DNA of 7,274 nt from Bryobacterales bacterium (GCA_003164075.1 PLRZ01000266.1:3181-10454); one strand, 5' to 3'; numbered from the stretch's first letter, positions 1 through 5,915 are shown. Numbers and translations: made by a program. The notes: generated from the sequence alone by a model not told the origin.

Positions 1-1223
1 ACGGGAGTGTATATGTTCGGCGTGATGCGCAGGCCGGTATACTCTTCGTGGCCCATCACTGAAGTGTAGATGGCATACTTACTCACCAGCGCGGAGGCCA
101 CTTTGCCGGGGTCGATCTTGTCGAAGGCCAGGAAACCGATCCCGCAGGACTGCGCCGGATCGGGACTGTGCAGGATCCTGCATTTCGGGTTCTGCGCCAG
201 CCGGCTGGCCCAGCGGTCGCGCAGGTAACGGAGCCGCGCGGCCTTGCGATCGATGCCGATATTCTCGTTGAAAATCAGCGCCTCGCTAATGGCATTGTGG
301 TTCGCCGCCGGGTGCGTGCCGATCTCCTCGAACTTGCGAATGTCGTTGATTTGCGAAGTGCCCGAGGCCATCATCGACCACGTGGACGCAATGCGCGACT
401 TACGCACATACAGAAAACCCGTGCCGATGGGGGCGTAGGTCCACTTATGCAGACTTACTCCGTAGTAATCCACGTCCAGGTCGGAGATCTTATACGGGAA
501 GTGGCTGAAGGCGTGGGCGCCGTCGCAAATCACCGTGATGTTGCGGGCATGGGCCATCTCCGCGATGCGCTTCACCGGGAAAATCTGTCCCGTGCGGTTG
601 GTGATGTGGCATACCAGGATGACCTTGGTCCGGGGCGTGACCGCCTGTTCGAAACGGCGGTACAGATCGTCCATGCCGATGGTGGGGACGGGAAACGAAA
701 TCAGCTTGAGGACGATTCCTTCGCGGCGCTCGCGCTGTTTGAAGGTCTCGATCATGCGCGGATAGTCCTGGTTGGTGGTGAGGACTTCATCGCCGGGCTT
801 CAGGTCGATGCCGTACTGCGCGTTCTCCAGCGCTTCGCTGGAATTCCGCGTGATGGCGATTTCTTCGGCGTCCACCCCGGCAGCCTGCGCGATGCGCCGC
901 CGCACGGTTTCCACCTGGCGTTCGAGCACGTTGACCATGGTGTGGTAGGGGCCGATATCGGTATATTCCAACTGGCGCCGCATGGCGTCCTGCACCGTGC
1001 GGGGCGAAGGGCTGACGTAGCCGTTATTCATGTTTACGACGTTGCGGTCCACCGAGAAGGCGTTGCGGATTTCCGCCCAGTAGTCTTCGTCGGTGGCGAC
1101 GTCTTCGGGAGTGCGGCCGTTGACGGAACTGGCGGCCGCGCGAATCCGCTCCAGGCCGCTATCCTGGAATGCGACCGCGGCGGCTCCGGCCAGCACCGAT
1201 TGAATTACGTGGCGACGATTCAT
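1..1223 (-). CDS. Class V PLP-dependent aminotransferase-fold enzyme with Tat-like signal, C-terminus cut by window edge
   Basis: 407 codons are visible and the reading frame is still open at base 3, so the C-terminus lies outside the window. The fold is that of class V aminotransferases, in the group resembling isopenicillin-N epimerase and cysteine desulfurase. The visible landmarks are CDGAHAFSH, with Asp234 expected to contact the PLP ring nitrogen, and SLHKWTYAPIGTG, with Lys260 as the expected Schiff-base lysine. Just downstream, GTGFLYVRKS fits the same family. The N-terminus, MNRRHVIQSVLAGAAAVAF, has a twin arginine followed by a mildly hydrophobic stretch, which suggests Tat export of a folded cofactor enzyme; no clean cleavage site is obvious. 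The ATG at 1223 overlaps the stop of the DUF3303-like gene as ATGA, so translation is probably coupled. The exact reaction (epimerase, lyase or aminotransferase) cannot be told from the sequence. Fold call strong, export moderate, substrate unknown. Confidence 0.88.
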   Translation of the reverse strand, partial: MNRRHVIQSVLAGAAAVAFQDSGLERIRAAASSVNGRTPEDVATDEDYWAEIRNAFSVDRNVVNMNNGYVSPSPRTVQDAMRRQLEYTDIGPYHTMVNVLERQVETVRRRIAQAAGVDAEEIAITRNSSEALENAQYGIDLKPGDEVLTTNQDYPRMIETFKQRERREGIVLKLISFPVPTIGMDDLYRRFEQAVTPRTKVILVCHITNRTGQIFPVKRIAEMAHARNITVICDGAHAFSHFPYKISDLDVDYYGVSLHKWTYAPIGTGFLYVRKSRIASTWSMMASGTSQINDIRKFEEIGTHPAANHNAISEALIFNENIGIDRKAARLRYLRDRWASRLAQNPKCRILHSPDPAQSCGIGFLAFDKIDPGKVASALVSKYAIYTSVMGHEEYTGLRITPNIYTP

Positions 1224-1507
1224 GCTGCTCCTCCATCGAGCGATGCTTCCACATCCTGGCGGGTGTCTTTAGAATGTACCACTGGAAGGATCTCGAACTC
1301 CATCAGGTCTGTCCAGGAAGCGACCCATTTCTGCAGAATACGCGCGTCCCCGGTCTCCATCAATTGGAAGCAGCGTTCGAAACTGGGCTCGACCCAGCTA
1401 TCCACGAACCGCAGCCCCTCGGGCATCTGGCGGCCCTGTTCCCGCAGGCGCCGGTAGATAGGCTTCGTATCCCGATTGCGGAAGCGTTCAACGACCATGA
1501 AAAGCAT
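1220..1507 (-). CDS. DUF3303-like small protein
   Basis: A 95-residue protein beginning MLFMVVERFRNRDTKPIYRR, with further segments GLRFVDSWVEPSFERCFQLM and WASWTDLMEFEILPV. This pattern matches my memory of the DUF3303 family: short proteins with a ferredoxin-like alpha/beta look and no known function. There is no signal peptide or membrane segment, so it should be cytoplasmic. The start could be ATG 1507 or ATG 1498. A GGGAA lies directly before 1507 and is about 9 nt from 1498, so the second start has the better Shine-Dalgarno spacing, while the family N-terminus as I remember it favours 1507. It overlaps the upstream small gene by 20 nt and the downstream PLP enzyme by 4 nt (ATGA), which points to an operon. 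A perfect 7-bp inverted repeat lies just upstream of the start. Confidence 0.8.
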   Translation of the reverse strand: MLFMVVERFRNRDTKPIYRRLREQGRQMPEGLRFVDSWVEPSFERCFQLMETGDARILQKWVASWTDLMEFEILPVVHSKDTRQDVEASLDGGAA

Positions 1508-1739
1508 TTCCCGACGTTATCACAACGTCGCGGCGGGATTGCCGCTTTCTCATGCGGGCCGCCCACCGCAGGTAGCGCAGCAACTGGTGGCGCTGCTGCC
1601 ATGCGAAGCTCCAGAATTCGCGAAATCCGATTTGTTCCGCGTGCACACCGGCATACGTCTCGATTCGCCAGCGCAGGTACGGGCTCCGCCACGGCCGCAG
1701 CCGGTAGCCGCGAGTAAGACTCCACATGGCCCACAGCAT
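1488..1739 (-). CDS. Small basic, aromatic-rich hypothetical protein
   Basis: An 83-residue reading frame, unusually rich in Arg, Trp and Tyr (for example RGYRLRPWRSPYLRWRIETY, then FREFWSFAWQQRHQLLRYLR). I do not recognise a named family, although the composition looks protein-like rather than random and resembles small conserved hypothetical proteins I associate with Acidobacteriota. No signal peptide or membrane span is visible; the C-terminal half could form a basic amphipathic helix. ATG 1739 has GGTGGGA upstream with 8 nt spacing; a second ATG at 1727 (MWSLTRGY) is a possible start. Its end overlaps the DUF3303-like gene by 20 nt, and it follows VWA4 after a 70-nt gap. A competing minus-strand frame (1734-1360, 124 aa) covers the same DNA but runs across the DUF3303-like gene and is judged a shadow. 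Confidence 0.6.
   Translation of the reverse strand: MLWAMWSLTRGYRLRPWRSPYLRWRIETYAGVHAEQIGFREFWSFAWQQRHQLLRYLRWAARMRKRQSRRDVVITSGNAFHGR
1512..1530 (-). promoter_or_regulatory. Small perfect hairpin just upstream of the DUF3303-like start
   Basis: CGACGTT (1512-1518), a 5-nt spacer (1519-1523) and AACGTCG (1524-1530) form a perfect 7-bp inverted repeat. In the minus-strand transcript the stem ends 4 nt before ATG 1507 and is followed at once by GGGAA, the likely ribosome binding sequence. It lies in the last codons of the upstream small gene. It could tune translational coupling by hiding or spacing the binding site; this is inference from position only. There is no U-tract, so a terminator is unlikely. 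Confidence 0.4.
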
Positions 1740-1809
1740 CGCTATTGTCCCACCGCCGCGCTCACTACGAATTCCACCGGATCGGGAGTTCGGAGACTCT
1801 CTATCATCC
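1740..1809 (-). other. 70-nt spacer between VWA4 and the small hypothetical gene
   Basis: The longest gap within the minus-strand series. Apart from the GGTGGGA ribosome-binding candidate near 1748-1754, I see no convincing promoter and no stem followed by a U-tract. A weak 4-bp inverted repeat (GAGT...ACTC) near 1786-1799 is too short to call. The series may read through here, or a second unrecognised promoter could serve the last three genes. Confidence 0.4.
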
Positions 1810-2784
1810 TCACTTACTCTTGTGCGCGGGCGCCGTACCCTGGTCGCCGGTGGCGTAGTAACCCGTGCGCGTACGCGGTACGGGATTGCCCGCCGCCTTT
1901 ACCGTCACTTTGATCTTGCGGAAGCTTCCATCCAGCGCCTCATTGGACGGCTTGTAGCCGATGGTGTACTGGCTGCGGATGTCGCGGGCCACCTGGTGGG
2001 CGATGCGGTCCACTTCGGTCAGTTCCTTGGGATAGAACACCTCTCCGCCGGTAGCTTCGGCCAGTGAATTCAGTTGGCGTTTGGCGCTGGCGGCGCTACG
2101 TTTCTCCTCTTCCGTCAGCAGGCCCACGGAATAGATCAGCACCTCGCTCTGCCGGGCGTCGCGCACCAGATCTTCCAGACTCTCGCTGCTGGCGTTATCC
2201 ACTCCGTCGGTCACCACCACCAGGACTTTCTTCTCCTTGTGGGCCTTCTTCAGCCACTCGATGGATTTGCCGATGGCATCGCGCATGGCCGTGCCGCCGC
2301 GCGAATCGATGCGCGTCAGGGCCTCTTGCATCTCTTCGACGTCGGTGAGAAATTCCTTGCCGTGCGGATTGTCGATGTACGCGTCGTCGTTGAAGTTCAC
2401 GATGAAAACTTCATCTTCGGGATTGGAGTCTTTTACCAGCGCCAGTGCGGCGGCTTCCACGCTGGCGCGTTTCGGCCGCATGCTGCCGCTGTTGTCGATA
2501 ATCAACCCCATGGAGACCGGGATATCCTCCCGCTTGAACAGCAGGATATCCTGCTTGACGTCATTCTCCGTAACGCCGAACGCATCCTGTTTGAGGTTGG
2601 TCACCAGGCGCCCCATCTTGTCCACCACCGTGGTGTGGCACACCACCAGGCGCGTGTCGGTTCGATAGATCGGGACGGTACCCTGCGGGGTGCCGGCAGA
2701 TTTGGGCTGCTGCCCGTCGAGAGCCGCAATGCCCATTGCGAGCACGCTGGCGGGTAGGAGGAGGCGCCACAATTTCCAGGACAT
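1810..2784 (-). CDS. VWA4: secreted VWA-domain protein, TIGR03436-type
   Basis: A 324-residue protein with an N-terminal signal (basic MSWKLWR, then a hydrophobic stretch to about residue 22, likely cleaved near ALDGQQ). A short N-terminal beta region (about 42-90, RLVVCHTTVVDK) leads into the VWA domain (about 91-270). The MIDAS is complete: D97, S99 and S101 in DNSGSM, T165 in GGTAMRDAI and D193 in VTDGVDN. The C-terminal strand-rich region ends in RTRTGYYATGDQ, a hallmark of this acidobacterial family. It should be an exported, divalent-metal-dependent protein-binding module with unknown ligand. It starts 11 nt after the VWA3 stop. No Shine-Dalgarno sequence is visible before ATG 2784, so re-initiation by ribosomes leaving VWA3 is likely. 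The only cysteine is C49. It is a close paralogue of VWA3 and VWA2. Confidence 0.93.
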   Translation of the reverse strand: MSWKLWRLLLPASVLAMGIAALDGQQPKSAGTPQGTVPIYRTDTRLVVCHTTVVDKMGRLVTNLKQDAFGVTENDVKQDILLFKREDIPVSMGLIIDNSGSMRPKRASVEAAALALVKDSNPEDEVFIVNFNDDAYIDNPHGKEFLTDVEEMQEALTRIDSRGGTAMRDAIGKSIEWLKKAHKEKKVLVVVTDGVDNASSESLEDLVRDARQSEVLIYSVGLLTEEEKRSAASAKRQLNSLAEATGGEVFYPKELTEVDRIAHQVARDIRSQYTIGYKPSNEALDGSFRKIKVTVKAAGNPVPRTRTGYYATGDQGTAPAHKSK

Positions 2785-2795
2785 CGTTGCTACTA

Positions 2796-3770
2796 TTATC
2801 GTCGGAAATTGGATGTTGGCGCAGGGACGGACGCCGCACTCTGGTCGGGCGTGGCGTAGTAGCCCGTGCGGGTGCGCGCCGTGGGACTGCCGGGAGCCTT
2901 CACCGCCACCCGGATTTTGCGGAACGTGCCGTCCATCGCCGGGTTCGTAGGGGTGTATTCGATGGTGTACTGGCTGCGCAGATCGCGCGCCACCTGGCGG
3001 GCGATGGGGTCCACTTCGGAAACCTCCTTGGGATAGAAGGCCTCGCCGCCGGTTTCCTCCGAAAGCGCGTTCAACTGGTGTCGGGCGTTGGCCGCGGCCT
3101 TGTGGTCCTCTTCGCTCAGCAGCCCCACCGAATAGATCAGCACTTCATTCTGCCGCGCCGATCGCACCACCTTCTCCAGGCTGTTGTGCTCCTCGTCGCT
3201 CGAGTTGTCCTCGCCATCGGTCACCACTACCAGCACTTTCTTTTCTTTGTGCGCCTTCTTGAGCCAGTCGATGGCCATCTGGATGGCGTTGCGCATGGCC
3301 GTGCCGCCGCTGACGTCGGTCTTCTTCAGCGCTTCTTCCATGTCGGCGGGATCGCTGAGGAAGTCCTTGCCGCGGGGATTATCCAAATAAGTTTCGTCGT
3401 TGAAGTGGACCACGAAGACTTCGTCTGAGGGGTTGGATGCCTTTACCAGCGCCATGGCCGCGGCTTCCACGCCCGCGCGCTTATTGCGCATGCTGCCGCT
3501 GCTATCGATGATCAATCCCATGGACACCGGAATGTCCTCATGCTTGAAGACTTTGATGTCCTGGCGGACGTTGTTCTCAAAGACGCTGAAAGAATCCTTC
3601 GTCAGGTGGTCCACCAGGTGTCCGGCTTTGTCCACCACGGTGGTCTGGCAGACTACCAGGCGCGTGTCGCTGCGAAACACCGCGCCGCTGTCGTTTTGCT
3701 GGCCGTAGAGAACCGCCAGGCCGAGCGCTGCGGCTCCGGCCAGGGTGATAATCCTGGAATTCGGTATCAA
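2796..3770 (-). CDS. VWA3: secreted VWA-domain protein, TIGR03436-type, TTG start
   Basis: A 324-residue protein with a signal peptide (about 1-24, basic residue R6 then ITLAGAAALGLAVLYGQQ). The VWA domain spans about 82-265, with MIDAS residues D89, S91, S93 (DSSGSM), T157 (GGTAMRNAI) and D185 (VTDGEDN). The C-terminal family hallmark is RTRTGYYATPDQ, followed by a Ser/Ala/Pro tail ending NFRR. The start is TTG at 3770, overlapping the VWA2 stop as TTGA. An AAGGGGA sequence 10 nt upstream supports it, and no ATG or GTG sits suitably near the signal peptide. The gene ends in three consecutive in-frame stops, TAA TAG TAG (2798-2790). The single cysteine, C41, aligns with C49 of VWA4 and C106 of VWA2. 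Predicted exported metal-dependent binding protein; ligand unknown. Confidence 0.92.
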   Translation of the reverse strand: MIPNSRIITLAGAAALGLAVLYGQQNDSGAVFRSDTRLVVCQTTVVDKAGHLVDHLTKDSFSVFENNVRQDIKVFKHEDIPVSMGLIIDSSGSMRNKRAGVEAAAMALVKASNPSDEVFVVHFNDETYLDNPRGKDFLSDPADMEEALKKTDVSGGTAMRNAIQMAIDWLKKAHKEKKVLVVVTDGEDNSSDEEHNSLEKVVRSARQNEVLIYSVGLLSEEDHKAAANARHQLNALSEETGGEAFYPKEVSEVDPIARQVARDLRSQYTIEYTPTNPAMDGTFRKIRVAVKAPGSPTARTRTGYYATPDQSAASVPAPTSNFRR

Positions 3771-4918
3771 CGGAAATTGGTCCCCTTCGCGGGTTTGCCC
3801 TGATCGGGGGTGGCATAATAACCGCTTCGCGTGCGGACCGCCAGATGGCCTAACGCGTTGACCGCGACCTTGATCTGCCGAAACGTCCCGTCCATGGTGT
3901 TGTTGGACGGCGTGTATTGGATGGTGTACTGGTTGCGGATATCGTGGGCCACCACGTGGGCGATGTGGTCCACTTCGGAAACTTCCTTGGGGAAGTAGGT
4001 TTCGCCGCCGGTAGCTTCGGCCAGCGCGGTGAGCTCGCGCCTGGCTTTGTTGGCGTCGCCGCGATCCTCGTCTTCCAGCAACCCGACGGCGTATATCAGT
4101 ACGCCGCTCTGTTGCGCATCCCGGATCAGCTTCTCCTGCCCGATCATGCTTTCATTGTCCACTCCGTCGGTGACCAGTACCAACACCTTCTTGTCCCGGC
4201 TGGCCTTCTCCACCAGGTGATCGATGGACACGCGGATGGCATCCCGCATTGCCGTTCCCCCACGCGAATCGATGCGCGTCAAGGCTTCTTCCATCTCCTG
4301 GATGTTATTGGTGAAGTTCTTCTTATTGGGTAAGTCCAGAAAAGGCTCGTCGTTGAAGTTGACTACGAAAACTTCGTCGTCGGGGTTGGAATCTTTTACC
4401 AGCGCCAGCGAGGCAGCCTCCACGCCGCCACGCTTGGTCCGCATGCTGCCGCTGTTGTCGATGATCAACCCCAGGGAAACCGGGACATCTTCGTGTTTGA
4501 AGTCGGAAATCTTCTGCGCCACCCCGTTTTCGGAGACGCTAAAGTTCTCGCGAGAGAGATCGGTCACTAAGTGGCCGTTCTTGTCTACCACCGTGGTGTT
4601 GCACACCACTACTCGCGTGTCGGCACGGAAAACCGTGGGGGCATCCTGCTGGCCTTTCACCGCGACAACCGCCAGACACAGGCCGGCGGCGCAAGCGGCC
4701 AGTACTGCTTTGTTAGAAACTAATTTGCCCGGCGTGGCGTGGCGCAGGCACTCCTGCCTGCCGGGTCGAGACTCATCTCGACCCTCTTGGGAAGCGGCAT
4801 TAATCACCCCGGAGCGACGAGACGAGTCTCGTCGCGGCAGACAAGAGTGTCTGCGCCACAACGGCCGGCGCAATCGATCACACAACCGCCGCAGTGCCCG
4901 CTTATTTGGCAGGCGCAT
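3767..4918 (-). CDS. VWA2: secreted VWA-domain protein with repeat-derived N-terminal extension, TIGR03436-type
   Basis: 383 residues from ATG 4918; its paralogues VWA3 and VWA4 have 324. The excess is at the N-terminus. Residues 21-60 are encoded by an inverted repeat (RRHSCLPRR..., then ...GRQECLRH), and only after it comes the usual hydrophobic signal core (about 71-87, AVLAACAAGLCLAVVAV, then KGQQ). The VWA domain follows (about 147-330), with MIDAS residues D154, S156, S158 (DNSGSM), T222 (GGTAMRDAI) and D251 (VTDGVDN). The C-terminus carries RTRSGYYATPDQ and ends NFR. ATG 4918 overlaps the end of VWA1 by 17 nt and has GGAGA 10 nt upstream. No ATG, GTG or TTG occurs between the repeat and the signal core, so the alternatives are TTG codons at residues 12, 16 and 20 or GTG at residue 38 (4807), inside the repeat centre. 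Body of the gene certain, start uncertain. Confidence 0.88.
   Translation of the reverse strand: MRLPNKRALRRLCDRLRRPLWRRHSCLPRRDSSRRSGVINAASQEGRDESRPGRQECLRHATPGKLVSNKAVLAACAAGLCLAVVAVKGQQDAPTVFRADTRVVVCNTTVVDKNGHLVTDLSRENFSVSENGVAQKISDFKHEDVPVSLGLIIDNSGSMRTKRGGVEAASLALVKDSNPDDEVFVVNFNDEPFLDLPNKKNFTNNIQEMEEALTRIDSRGGTAMRDAIRVSIDHLVEKASRDKKVLVLVTDGVDNESMIGQEKLIRDAQQSGVLIYAVGLLEDEDRGDANKARRELTALAEATGGETYFPKEVSEVDHIAHVVAHDIRNQYTIQYTPSNNTMDGTFRQIKVAVNALGHLAVRTRSGYYATPDQGKPAKGTNFR
3781..3787 (-). promoter_or_regulatory. Ribosome binding site for VWA3, fixing a TTG start
   Basis: On the minus strand this reads AAGGGGA, one base away from a strong Shine-Dalgarno core, with 10 nt before TTG 3770. 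It lies inside the last codons of VWA2. It is the main reason for accepting the rare TTG start at the TTGA overlap. Confidence 0.55.
4739..4859. repeat. 121-bp REP/BIME-like inverted repeat with two double-hairpin arms
   Basis: Two 48-bp arms, 4739-4786 and 4812-4859, are inverted copies with 40 of 48 positions equal, around a 25-bp centre. Each arm carries two perfect hairpins. Left arm: stem 4744-4749/4756-4761 (6 bp) and stem 4763-4771/4776-4784 (9 bp, 4-nt loop). Right arm: stem 4837-4842/4849-4854 and stem 4814-4822/4827-4835. The outer end begins GTGGCGCAG on both sides. Of the eight differences between arms, six make three compensated base pairs and two are in loops. At the left edge is a short tandem run of GGCGT, GGCGT, GGCGC (4731-4745). 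The form resembles interspersed REP/BIME or miniature-element repeats of other bacteria, and the encoded peptides RHSCLP and RQECLRH recall spurious ORFs seen in several phyla, which is from memory. No transposase is present and no clear target-site duplication was found. Confidence 0.85.
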
Positions 4919-5915
4919 TATAGCCCATTCTCCAGAATGCCCGCAGTAGCGGCATCCCGTGCGGTTGCACCAACTTCACTTCAACGTGTCGATATTTGCC
5001 GTCTCTCTCCTGATTCTGTGGCGAGTAACCTAGTAAGTATTGGTTGCGCAACTCCATTCCGATCTTAGCGGCGATATCCGGCAATTCACTGAGGGTTTCC
5101 ACCTGGTACTGGCGCCCCCCCGTCTGGTCGGCCAATTCGGTCAACAGGCCCGGCCCATTACTCTCTTCCACCGTCCGGCCGCGCGAACCGGCGGGCTCGT
5201 AAATTCCGATCGCATAAATCTGGACGTCGCCTTCTTTCACAAGGTTACGGATTTCACTCTCGGTGTAGCGGCTGTTGTTGTCGCCGCCATCGGAAATGAT
5301 CAGCAGAGCCTTGCGGGGGTTCTTGGCCTTTTTCATCTCGTGGATGCCCAGGTAGATGGCGTCCAGCAGCGCGGTCATCCCTTTGGATTGCGTGAACTGC
5401 AGGTGGTTTTGAATCTCCTCCAGATTGTTGGTGAAGGCCTGTATCAGGTCCGCGGTGTCGTGGAATTGCACCAGAAAGGCTTCGTCATCGGGGTTGGCGG
5501 TCTTGAAAAACTGCGAAACAGCTTCCCGCGAGTTTTTTAGCTTGGGACCCATGCTGCCGCTGCAATCGAACAGCAGACCCACCGAGAGGGGTGCGTCATC
5601 GCTCGAAAACTGCGTGATTTGCTGCTGTTTCTTGTCCTCGAAGACTTTGAAATATTCCTTTTCGAGGCCGGTGACGAAGCGGTTCATGGGATCGGTGACG
5701 GTGACCGGTATCAGGACCAGGTTCACGTCCGACCGGATATTACTCTTTGGTAGTACTTCTTCCTTTGGCGCAACCTTCGGGCGCGGAGTGATGGTCACTT
5801 GCGGCCCGTCTTGCTCGCTCGCGCCGGCTCCCGGCCCGCCAAATCCCCAGACGGCGGCAGTCAATCCGATGGCACTGATTAGAAGCCAGTTACGATAGGT
5901 CCGCAACAGCATCAC
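4902..5915 (-). CDS. VWA1: secreted VWA-domain protein, divergent member of the array
   Basis: A 337-residue protein, first in the minus-strand series. The signal peptide covers about residues 1-32 (R5, R8, then LLISAIGLTAAVWGFGG, with GAGAS as a likely cleavage region). A Pro/Lys-rich linker follows (about 38-58). The N-terminal beta region (NLVLIPVTVTDPMNRFV) precedes the VWA domain (about 108-290). The MIDAS is complete: D117, S119 and S121 in DCSGSM, T181 in GMTALLDAI and D209 in ISDGGDN. The C-terminal region keeps LRNQYLLGYSPQN and DGKYRHVEVK but replaces the RTRxGYYA ending of the other three with LRAFWRMGYNA. The start is GTG 5915 or the next codon, ATG 5912; AAAGG lies 10 nt before the GTG. 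The only cysteine is C118 inside the MIDAS loop. Predicted exported metal-dependent binding protein of unknown ligand. Confidence 0.92.
   Translation of the reverse strand: MMLLRTYRNWLLISAIGLTAAVWGFGGPGAGASEQDGPQVTITPRPKVAPKEEVLPKSNIRSDVNLVLIPVTVTDPMNRFVTGLEKEYFKVFEDKKQQQITQFSSDDAPLSVGLLFDCSGSMGPKLKNSREAVSQFFKTANPDDEAFLVQFHDTADLIQAFTNNLEEIQNHLQFTQSKGMTALLDAIYLGIHEMKKAKNPRKALLIISDGGDNNSRYTESEIRNLVKEGDVQIYAIGIYEPAGSRGRTVEESNGPGLLTELADQTGGRQYQVETLSELPDIAAKIGMELRNQYLLGYSPQNQERDGKYRHVEVKLVQPHGMPLLRAFWRMGYNAPAK
4929..4933 (-). promoter_or_regulatory. Candidate ribosome binding site for VWA2 at ATG 4918
   Basis: Reads GGAGA on the minus strand, 10 nt before ATG 4918, within the last codons of VWA1. 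It supports the upstream start that makes the repeat part of the VWA2 coding sequence. A five-base match inside another coding region could arise by chance. Confidence 0.4.

Noticed and set aside
168..1457. Long plus-strand open frame of 429 codons
   Set aside because: It is antisense to the PLP enzyme and DUF3303-like genes, has no recognisable motif, and is explained by GC-rich codon use on the other strand.
1360..1734. Minus-strand 124-codon frame overlapping the small hypothetical and DUF3303-like genes
   Set aside because: It conflicts with the recognised DUF3303-like frame and has an Ala/Arg/Pro-rich, shadow-like composition.
2074..3428. Plus-strand open frames of 227 and 230 codons opposite VWA4 and VWA3
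   Set aside because: The two look alike only because the VWA genes are paralogous. They are His/Val/Gly-rich antisense shadows without family motifs.
4688..4711. LAAC in VWA2 (residues 73-76) as a lipoprotein cleavage site
   Set aside because: The cysteine sits near the start of the hydrophobic core, with most of the core after it. A lipobox should end the core. VWA3 and VWA4 have no equivalent.
4739..4859. Inverted repeat as an intrinsic terminator, IS remnant or phage attachment site
   Set aside because: There is no U-tract on either strand, no transposase or integrase remnant, no tRNA and no clear target-site duplication.
4224..4949. Plus-strand open frame of 241 codons crossing the inverted repeat
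   Set aside because: It is antisense to VWA2. The repeat region reads open on both strands because of its inverted symmetry, which is not evidence for a gene.
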